The notes beneath the pieces are model-generated. The model ran no database searches. It worked only from the letters and a program-made list of their open reading frames with translations, and had not been told where the DNA came from. From Atriophallophorus winterbourni (lineage: Eukaryota; Platyhelminthes; Trematoda; Plagiorchiida; Microphallidae): DNA of 64,000 bases. The stretch spans positions 124,001 to 188,000 of the forward strand of contig JACCGJ010001996.1 in the NCBI GenBank assembly GCA_013407085.1, written 5' to 3'. Position numbers and translations under genes: made by a program. Position 1 is the first letter of the stretch. Each line of letters begins with the position of its first letter. Positions 26,101 through 37,700 of this stretch are shown here, one piece after another.

Positions 26101-29100
26101 TACAACTTTAGCGTACGGTACAATTCACTACACATTCATATTATTGAGATCTCGATATGTTTGGAGCAGCTGAAAGTTTTTAGTATCTTACCGATTTTAG
26201 TGGCCCATCAGTCGAGAGAAGTAGGGGTGAATCATCACAAAGATATGTTAGTACATTTCGATACATGTAGGGTATTAATGAACTATATTACAGCATACAT
26301 TTACACAATTTTGAAATCATTTTATGTGAATAACAATACCAGTAAAACCTGAGTGATGAACTTCTTAAAATATATTGGATCTAAATCTGATCGTGGCCAT
26401 AATTAACGCCTGCGTTGCTGTTGTTGTTGGCCTCCTTCGGTCGATGTCGACCATGGATGTACATCACAATCGCGTGAATGTTCATGTTCTACAGTTTTTG
26501 GAATGACTAAACAGTCCGATTCGAGAGGAACAATTTCTCCCACAGCGCTGGCAACGAAAGTCAGAACTCAGTTGTATTGCATCAGTTGCACGCCAATGGC
26601 GTGATCTGCGTTCAGCAGCCAAAAGCTGTAACTTCTCCTCCCCGGCTTGCAGACGACGCTTTGCACAATGCCTCCAAAGTGAGCGGTCAAGAGCAGGTTC
26701 TTCCGGGTCAATGTCAAGAGCTTTCATATCTCTTTTACAAACGTCTTTGTGCCGCAAGTGCGGTCTGCCCAATGGTCGACTTCCTAATTGCAACTCACCA
26801 TAGAGTAGATCTTTCGGAATACGACCATTTTCCATTCTGTAGACATGACGAAGCCACCGCAGGCGACGCTGTCGCAATAGGGTGAAGATGCTCTGTAGAC
26901 CAGCTTTTGAAAGCACTTCAGCTGATTGTTAGGCGAAAGTCTTTGCATGCCGACGAAAAACAGTCCATTAGAGACTGGAGCTGCTCTTGGGAGTGAGCAA
27001 TAAAGGCTGCATCGTCGGCAAACAGCAGGTCACGAATTAGCACATTTCGTGCCTTGGTTTGTGCTCTCAACCGGTTCAGGTTGAAAAGCTTGCCATCACT
27101 TCGCGTGTGTAGATAAATACCTTCTGTCCTCGTTCTGAAAGCGTGCTTCAGAAGCAGAGCAAAGAAAATGCCGAACAGCGTGGGAGCAAGAACACACGCT
27201 TGTTTGATGCCTAGTTGAATTTCAAAGGCTTCTGAGCTGAAACCGTTAAAATGGACTGAGCCCTTCATGCCTGAGTGGAACGAAATAACGAGCTTGAGCA
27301 GTCTTGGGGGGCAGCCTATCAAATCAAGCATTTTGAAAAGACCCTCCCTGCTGACGTAGTCGAATGCCTTCGTTGCTGTACGGGTTGCATAAATAGCTGT
27401 AGTTCACTGTTGTCCCAATAATCTCAAGCTTACAGCCACACTGATGAAATAATAACAGCACGGATATGCGACCGTACAGTACTTCGGTGCTTGGCGGCTA
27501 ACACCGTGCTAAATTGATTGGCCAGAGGTAGTGAGCTGCATGAGAATACACACTGGAGTCCCATTGACATAGTTATTTTCCTTTTCCATATCTGTCTACG
27601 CCTGAGCAACGTCACAGTATCTTAGACCGCGTGCAGTCTATGACTGTGCGGTTCTTTTCCTAACGGCGAAACAAATGGCTTTGAAGGTGCAGAGAATGGG
27701 AACAAGAATAAACGAAACAAGTTCGAACAGTACTTTGCAATGAATTTCGTAACAATTACCCACCGCATGCGCTTGACCAAAAGACGAATCCACAAAGGGC
27801 CACAAAGCGAGTAACACACAAGCGAACGCCAGTAAAGGTCTGTAATGAAATCCCCAAATCTGTAAAAAAAGACAATGGTGTAATGGACTGAAGCTCACCG
27901 GAAAACGGTAAACATAATAAAACACCGGAAAAGCGAACTGGTGTTGAGAGCAGACGACGTTCAACGGTCACGGTGCTGGGCAGTACACTTGTTGAATAAA
28001 CCGGTCGACAGCTTAAGATGTATGCTGCTCTTAAACGTGTCAATAACGCCGGAAGCTCTGGGTATAAGCTCGAATCTGTTGTCAGTTAAAACGTACAGTG
28101 GAAAGCAGTTTAGAGCTGCTCTATCAAAACTGAATAATACGGATACAGACGAGTCTGAGTGCACATCACTGGAGAAATGCACAATTTAACACAGCAGCAA
28201 GGCGTGCAACTGATTTGTTAGCGATAATTGTTAGTTTATCCCATTTGAAGAATGAGAGATGACTTATCACATTGCTTAGAAAGACTTTTACATCAGCACA
28301 AACATTCAAAACCAGTGTTCCCATTGTAATTTTGTTTTGAATTCTCAATTTCTAATCACGGAGTTGTGAAGCAGAAAATTTAAATAGCATCGCCATATAT
28401 CGTGCAGCAGTGTGTGGTAACATGGTGAGAGGCTCGGAAAAATGGTTAACAAGAAATGTGGCAGGAAGATATCATCACAGCAATGACGTAGCTAAGCAAC
28501 GGCAGATTACAGGCGAAGAACCGCATAAACGTAATTTCGTGTGAACGAGGAGATTGATGAACCGAAAAAGATAAGGTGTAGACGCGCATAAAGTTTCAGC
28601 TCTTACCACCAATTCAAGTAAAAGCACGGATAGAAGAAACATATACGTCATTTGTCTTGAGAGGATGGAACCCGAGGTATTCTTCTGCGCGGCCCAGTGT
28701 CCAGAGATGCTGCTTAGCAGGATGAGAAATTGATGGAGAAGTTGAGCCCCGGAAGAGGAGTGTAGTAGATAGAGAGCAAGGAAAAGCGGGGTCAGTTGAT
28801 ATATTGTATGACTGATAGGCCAAAAACGTGCTGAAAGGAACAATGACCGGTTTGTTTTGGAATTAAAAGAAAAGGTCAAGTTTACCAGAAAACATGATGG
28901 ATTCAAATGGCACATTACTAGATGGTGAGAAAATAGAATGATCATGCATGCGAGAATTTTCGTATCACATATAACACCGGGAAATAATATCAGTTTGCAT
29001 AGCTTCTGATGAAACGCTGAGCAAAAAGTAGATTGTTAATTCCTCTCTCATTTTATCTCGTTGAAACACGAGGAATGTTTTTGATGTAGAGCTAATCAGA

Positions 29101-31655
29101 GATCTCCAGTCATGTTGGAAAATCTCATTTCGGTGCATTTTTGGGATTCAAAGATAAGCAACGTGTGGATAACCATTGACCAATGCTCGCAATCATTAAT
29201 TTTAAAGCATGTTCATCGACTCGACTAGTAATTCAATGCAACGACAAGGTCGTCGTGCGTATAATTATGATAGATCAACTAGCTTACACTGTATCCAGAA
29301 GACTCGACATGGAGATCTGTTCGGTTGGGCGACCACAACAGATGTTGCTGGCTCCTTCTGAACTGGTCGGGCAAACAAAGCTACTCAAATGTGCCAGTCT
29401 GGAGAACAGTTCATAAACGCTTAATCGCGATCGGTCAAACGGTGGACGGTAGCCCAGGTCGTTAAGGAATGGGACTACAATGGTGATAGTCTGGGGTTCG
29501 AACCCCACCCGAAGCGAAGGATATGCACTGCTGATGTGCTCAAAATAAGAGCGAAACTCGAGTCCAGTGCTTCCATAATGGACCGTCGTGATCAACTTTG
29601 TGAATACTTCGATGGGCTTGGCACGGATGAGCAGTCACAAATATAAACAACATATTCTCCAACTATCGCTTAAGTGCAGAAGAGTCGAAAGGAAGATCAG
29701 AAATAAAAATAGAAAATAAAAATGGGGACAGTATTGCACCCTACAGAGCACCACGCGCAATCGTTATCGCACGGAAGGTTTTGCCATTCCCGACAGTATA
29801 TTGAAGACGACCTTCGAAGTAGGATGCAATCTAATGAATAATGTTTGACGGAAGACCAAATTCAGATAGTTTTCGGAGTAAGGAGCTTCGTACAACACTG
29901 TTAAACGAATTGGTGTAATCCAGAAAACAAAGTTGTACAGCTGTCAAGAGATCGTGAAATATTATCCGTAAGCAAAGCGACGGCATCAACTGTTGAACGA
30001 TTCTTACGGTAGGCTAATGAGCTCCAAGAAAAATAGCCAGAGAGGAAACCGATTTAAAATATTCAACGTTTGGCGAAGTCAAAGCATGAAAGTTGCCTTA
30101 TGAGTTCTTTCGATAGCATATATTGAGCCTTAATCCAAACAAGCAGTCGAATTTGGAGCTAGCTTCGGGTGAAGAAAATGCTCGGGGAAGTCTTAGCTGC
30201 CGTTTAATTGGATTTTTCGCCTTTGACACAGAAGCTTCGTCAGAGCAATGTTGAAAGTCAGAACAGGGAACGCAATTAAATGGCACTCCATCGACCATTT
30301 TTAAACGGTCTCGTCACTGAACAACCTGTCGACATCCCAATAGTGTAAGTCACAAAGACAAAGACCGGAATAAGTGGCCCATTAGCCCAACATGGCCTAA
30401 AAACAGGTTAATTGTTACTGGCTCACATGAGCACAAGTGAACGGTCGGTCACCAACATACAGCATCGCATATCTAGGATGAATAATGACTGATGAAGCGA
30501 ATATGAGCAAGACCCAGATGCGGACAAAGTATACTCCAATCCACTTGAGAGTATGCTATCACAGCAAAGCAAGCCTAAGACTAAAGTGGCAATAGCGTAT
30601 GTATACCAGCGAATATCAAAAGTTTAATATTGTGAAACAGCCAGAGACTGTTATTCAGTACGAGTTTTACGCGCAGTTCACCAAAAATTAACTTACCAAG
30701 CCACAATGTTAGGCAGATAGACACCAACAGAACAGCTCGCAATAGAAGAAAAACTGAACCATGGTTCTCTTGATATGCGTATTGTGCTTGTCGCGGAGTC
30801 ACAAGTGTGGCAATGATGATTAAACTCCATAGGAAAAAAGTTGTCCCAATACAAAACCTGGAAGGTAGAAATCTGAATGATTCATATCGCAGCGAAAACG
30901 GTAGAGCATGTTCAAGTAAAGATGATAAAATGAGAGCTTAGATAACGAAAACATGGGATGAATGTGCCACAGGGTTCCGGTCGTTATAAATTATCATGAC
31001 GGTTGATTATACTATTATAAACGCATCTGCGAAATCGAAGGAGCATTCGAGTAATCACTTACCCTAGAAAACCGCGGTCATATTTGTGATAATAGTTAAG
31101 CGATTCAACAGCGAGGTCAGCCAGGCTGGTGTATTCGGAGATCTGGGAAACAGCAGTTCAGTAAAGCGACATCTTACCGCCTCATCGAATCGTGATTGCT
31201 TCGCAAGTGCCTCTGCCCGACTGAGCATTTCAGAGATATGAGACGACGTCAAATGGCTGTTTGTTTGATAAAAAACAAGCGCAGAAAGCTACAGCATTAC
31301 GGAGCATATTGATGTAAAATGAAAGTAAATTAAGAAAAAACAAATAACGGATGGAAATTTTGTGTACTAAGAGTTGAAGTCGGACCGATTGGTATTTTGT
31401 TATGGCGGTAGTAATTCGTATGACGCATAAAATCGTAAATAATCCTCGTAATTGTAGTTAAGTTCCATTTTGTGGTTTTATACACCCCAAGTATTCAGCT
31501 ATTCAACCTACAACTATTTATCTCTTAATCCAGCTGCATATCTATCTATCTATCTACCTATCTATCGATCTATCTATCTACCTACTATCTATCTATTTAT
31601 CTCTATCTATCTATCCTAGCTGCATATCTACCTATCTATCGATCTATCTATCTAC

Positions 31656-31694
<39 letters not shown>

Positions 31695-31695
31695 C

Positions 31696-31727
<32 letters not shown>

Positions 31728-34700
31728 GTGTATGTATGTATGTGTGTATGTATGTATGTTTGTATGTATGTATGTATGTGATGTATGTAGGTATTATGTA
31801 TGTATGTATGTATGTATGTATGTATGTATGTATGTATGTATGTATGTATGTATGTATGTATGTATGTGTATGTATGTATGTATGTATGTATGTATGTATG
31901 TATGTATGTATGTATGTATGTATGTATGTATGTATGTATGTATGTATGTATGACTTACGGATATTCTTTGAATAACATACTCAAGTGAGATCTTCTTTGT
32001 TCGTTGAGTTTAGCCTGAAATTTAAAACAAGCGAGCGCATGTAAGTTGTCGATTCAAGTAAATATAGCTGTGACATTTAAAATGCAGGTATACATGCAGA
32101 AATCTACGCTAAACCAAGCTTAGACAGATATACACAAGAGAATGGCAGCAGCGAAGACAGCTGAATAGTTCTCGGTTGAGATTCACATTTAATGAAAAAT
32201 ATCGTGAAAATTGCGAAAGGAGTAATAGTCGATCGTATAAGTAGACGTGGTTAAGTCGATGTGTGATTTAACATCGCCCAACCCCGCGTTCAATGGTACG
32301 ATTATTCTACTCCTCTCAAATAACATTATGTTGAACTGAGTGACACCGGAAAGTAGCTGCAACCAACAACCCACTGCAGTCATATTGCCACGACCGATTG
32401 GTAATCTTCGTTTCTAAGTAAGAGCAACCGGGTGCTATCTCGGTCCTGTGTAATCTGTTAGACTGTGACACTATGCTTAAATCCCGGCATTTTGTTTCAA
32501 GCAACAAGAGTGGTGAGCGACTTCGGCCACCCTCATTCATGGCAAAGTAAACGGGCTGGATTTTAATTTAAGGTTGGAAACAGAAACAGGGCTAATGAGT
32601 TTGAACAGACTCAATTCAATGAAGTACACTTCATATTTATAGGAAAGAAAGGACTTAAAGCATACAGTCAGAAAGAAGAATTGGGTTGAAACACCGAAAT
32701 ATTATTGCGAAATGTTTTTTTTAACTCATTCAAAATTCCAGTAGTTTAAAAAATGTCCAAAGACAAGTTGAAAAGTGCTGAGTACGAAATTTCACATACT
32801 CAGTGGTAAATAAAATATCCAAATCAAAATATCAAATCGAGCAACCCCTATACGGTGAACTTACTTCCACTTGAACCAGTAATTGGAGACAATTTGCTCT
32901 TATCAGCTTCACTTTGGTCGCGGCATCCGTGTCTAACATACCCAATGGGATACGTCCCTGGAAGCAAAAAGAAGGTTAATACGATGCGAGGCTAGATTGA
33001 TATCAAGGTTACTTTTAAACAAACGAAACTTACTACAGAATTGACTGGTATCGGAATGCCCAACAAACTGGCCATTAAAGGGCACAGATCCGCTTGTTTA
33101 ATTTCACGCCTAACACGACCATGATTATGTTTGGGCAACCCGTATTGATCTGGTTGATCGAAATCCGTGGTAGAATTCGGTGGTGTTGCAAAAATCTCAG
33201 GACCCACAAATCCGGCACCCCAAGCCAGCAGCGGAGTAGCCGTTTCGTGCAAAGAACCAGCACCGTGGCTGCCTAATTTGAATATATAAAAAATACAAAA
33301 GAAAATCACAAATAGAAAAAAATGAAGAAAAATCAATACGAAAAATCTAAGCAAAGACCAATAAAAATCACGCCGTCCGGCTATTATAATAAACAGGAAA
33401 TAATTGTCTCTACATTGTGGCACTCACATCTCCATCCACCACAACCGGTTTCTGGCTGTTTGCCACCATCAGGTGGAGACAGTAAGATCAGGTTTAGTGA
33501 GACTTGAAACAGTGGTATAGTGGTAAAAAAGGAATACTTGAATGCCACTGTTATATAAGTTTCTTGCACAGAACCACGATGTTTAAACGCAATATCGCGA
33601 ACTGATTCCTGCCAAAACACTCAAGGCGCTTATAAAAGACCCAATAATGTTGTTCATGGTGGTTCTCCGAGCCGGTAGAGTTCACTGTGGGTGTTACGTC
33701 AACAAAATAGATGACATCATCAGTGAAACATCTTTCGAAACAGATGATGCCATTTAATTTGGTGACAAAATATCCATATTCAACTATACTGTCTAGGAGA
33801 ACAACTATAAACTAAAATCCTGTACTTGAAATACAAGCATCCATTGCTATTTCGAACTTGGAATACTACCGACAAGCTATGATTGGAATATATTTTTCGA
33901 CCGCTAAGCTAGAGTTTTTCTGTATGGTCCAAAGAGAACATACTCACTAATCACATTGAGAAAAATACGATGCCAAGCTATGTAAATAAAAGTTAATTTC
34001 ATTATAAATTAAGCCGTCACCATCTGGGGTGGGTGTAGACCAAGAACAAGCTAGATATGCATGTCAGCAACCTCCTGGATGGTATGAATTATTGTCAAAT
34101 TCTTACGAACGAGCTACATTAAAATCATCCTTTGTTTCACGGCATCTGTTTTATCAAGATCCATAAACATTTACATCAATTATTAGATTGTGCCGTACTG
34201 CGTGTACATCCATTTTGTGATTTGATGAATACAGCAATAGATTAGATGGATCGGGTTTATCACACGACAGGCAAGATAGGCTATGCTTCAAGCAACATTC
34301 CTTAAAAATTCAAGAATTCACATGATGTATTTACGTATGTATGAAATCACAAGCCTGATCCAGGCAAAATGCGACAAAGTTATCAACCGCACGTGGGCTA
34401 GGATACTGTCAGGCTGCCCAGGCCTAAAGAGAAAATGGGATAACGGCATTGCGTTTCCTCAGGCAGCTCAATACCAGTGGCAAATAATAGAGCTGCGCAG
34501 TATAAAAGTAGTGACCAATTGATACGCTATAGTTACAGGAATTCAGAAATCGGTGTAAACGCACGGATCTAAAAGTGACTTTCAAAACTTTCGGCCCAAA
34601 AAAACCAGCCACTCTAACTTATTCCACACGTTTACTAATAGAGATTTTGCAGTAAGTTAAAAGCAGTCAAGATCATCAATAAGAAACAATTTAAATCGTA

Positions 34701-37700
34701 AAGCTCGAAAGTAGCGTTTACGAATAAATTACCGATACGTTGCTGTAACTTAAAATACACTGGTGAGGTTCAATACAATATACATTAGAAAAACTGAGGA
34801 ACATACAGAGCTTAAATTACGATTCTTTTGTGCTGCACAAGAAGTTCCAACCGTATCCAACGGTGGCTTACAAGTTCATGCCTTGTTAAGGTTGTATCAA
34901 TTGTTTCAAGGAATGCGGAACCCGATGAGTGAAAACAGCACAAAACTGATCGCAGGGTGGTTGCGATGAAGATGTATGCAACTGCGGATTTTATTATTTA
35001 GGATTTTACCGGGAAGTGCTCATTTTGAATGGTAGCTTTTGTGAATAACCGGTGAGAAATAATCAAAATGCCTCTACTTAAACGCACCCCAATCTGTCAT
35101 TCCATGATCACTAGTCAGAATGAAGGCAACTTTGGCGCCAGATTCTGCAGACGCTTGGCTGACACTGTGGACCACTTCGGCAACTACGGCATCAAGATGC
35201 CGAATCATTTCTGAATACGTTGGCGATTTGGGTTTGAACGCATGTCCAGTCAAGTCCGCTGCGTCCAAATGAAGAAAAGCAAATTGACCTCTGCGAAATG
35301 TTCGCATATCAGATTCGGACGCCGAATGCGACGTGAAAAAACCATTTTTCGTATCCTTGACGAGGCGCTGCAAAGTGAAGCAGTCGATGATAAATTAAAA
35401 CAGTCCATCGAGCACACGTGCAATCTATGACTGTGCGGCACAGAGCAAAAGTGAATGGTTCTGCGACCCATGAGACTTGAAGTCCAGCATGAATAAACGT
35501 TACGACACGGATGTGACGGTGATGACAAGCAACACAATAAGCAATGGTATAAGAAACGACATGATCAAATGTAACTAAACAGGATTATATTGACTTTTCA
35601 TTTACAGTGCAAAAACGTACCAAAAATTGGTCCACAACCCAGCGGTCAGCATCATTCAGTGTGGGGCGTGACATGTCAGCGAGCTCCTTTGGTGTGGTGC
35701 GAACAGCAATGTGATCACTATCGACAGATTCGAAAGGTCTCACAACTTCATGAGTACCCCAGGCCCATGCACGGAGGGATCGGTTAAGAATAGAATCAAA
35801 CTCAACGGGATTCGCTTGCCATCCTGCAAAAAGAATATTCTAGCCATGCGATATTCACACTTTTAAAGTATCTTTGATCAGATTTAAATGTCTAAAACGT
35901 CGAAACGTAGTAACATTACTGGAAAAAAAGCTATGAAGCTACTTTCCGGGTGTCAGAAACTAGTCATTTTAATATTGTCATTGGTAGCAAACATTCCATC
36001 AAAATATAAACAACAATATCTACATAACTAGGCAAAATGATCTTGATAGAAAATATATGTACAGAAAACTTCTTGATAAAAAATCGACGGAAGAATCAAA
36101 TAAAAATGCAACATGGAGAATTCGGACAATTCAGAAAGCTTTCGTAAGACATTAAAAGTATACCGGGTAAGCGACTGTTAGATGAGAGCAAAAGGTTCTC
36201 AAAGTGTTGAGATGTAAAGGAAGACATAATTCTGAAAACAAAATTGTAATGAATCGATTCTCACTCAGAAGCTTCATCAGACCAAGGGTGTCAGTACGAA
36301 CAGAGATCAAGCTTAAATTTCATTCACTTTTAAGCTTGATCTCTGTTCGTGATGTGTGTGATGTGAAAGCACAAGCCTGATCCAGGCAAAGTGCCTCACA
36401 GTTGGAGACTGCACGCGGGCTGAGATACTGTCGGGTTGCCCAGGCCTGGACAGATATGATAAAAGAAATAGAAAGAAAATAGAAATGATAGTGAGACTCC
36501 AGCGTGTTTCAACATGCAGCTCACTACCTTTGGCCAATCAATTAAGCATGGTGTTAGCCGCACAGCGTATAGTACTGCACCCTTGGTCTGACGAAGTTTC
36601 TGAGTCAGAAGCAAAACGTTACCAATAAACTACTCTCACCGATTCATTACAAACTTTCTTTTTTCATGATTATGATTCCCCGATCGGTCACGAACATTTT
36701 TCATTACATTGTAAGCATAGTTCATTCGCATTTGCGGGGCTCAGAACAACCGATCAGTATCAACTATAGGGTGTTTGTTATGAACACGTTTATCTAGACT
36801 ATAACAAGTTAGTAATCCAACTCTAGTCCGATACATGCAAGCAAATCGATAAATGTTTAGCGAAACTTCACAATCATGGATTAGATTGTAAAATACCATG
36901 AACGGTGTGATAGAAATTAATTCATCGCTGAAAAACGTAAATGGTTGAGGCAAAAATCATTAAAATTTGAAGCGTATTAAGAAAAAACACCTTTAGTAAC
37001 TGCTGATACATCCTCGTAAAAACCGCCAAGCATCGCGATATGCCCAGGTCTCGACTCAGTTGGGACGCGAGTATGAGATAGACCCCAAACAGCTTTATTG
37101 AGAAGGAGAGTGCTAGAAAGACAAGAAAATGGAGATAGCATTTATTTACTAAAATAAAGCAAAGAAACCATCGTACTTATAGTTGTTTCCGATGCGCGAA
37201 ATTAAAAATTAAAAACTAATGAGCACAATCACAGTGGTATAGACGATGTCACCACCCACAAGTCAATTGGCGTTGTACGGATCATAAAAATAGAATGTAG
37301 TTGTGAATTCTAATGTTTACACTTCAATTAAAGTAGACCTGTTAATAGTGTAATGTCGTTAGATTTTAGAAAAGAATTAATGTAATCAATAAATAATTGA
37401 TATGAGGTACCAAGACGGAGAATTTCAAGCTTCAAAAGAAAACAGCTTCATTGTGCTTTGGGTTTTGAGTCGTTATGAATTAAACCGGCAGTCCAAGTGA
37501 AATAACTAAAAACCGTACCGAGGCTTTTGACTAGTAACGGTCGGCGCGGCCGATAATTACACATGCCAAATGAGAAAACCGTGATATTGATTAGCTAATA
37601 GCATTGTTAATTCAAATGCTGTTAAACAACAATCTAAAAAGGTTACTCTGCTTATAACTTGGTCTATAAGTGAATATTATAAACATGAAGTATATTAAAA

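Noticed and set aside
26577..26885. 102-codon plus-strand frame
   Set aside because: Shadow of the RTE-like C-terminus on the minus strand.
29425..29520. A tRNA gene
   Set aside because: The A and B boxes are present but the acceptor stem does not close and no anticodon loop fits, so it was called a tRNA-derived SINE.
31726..31988. Three overlapping open frames of Met-Tyr-Val-Cys repeats
   Set aside because: They are pure translation of the (TATG)n microsatellite.
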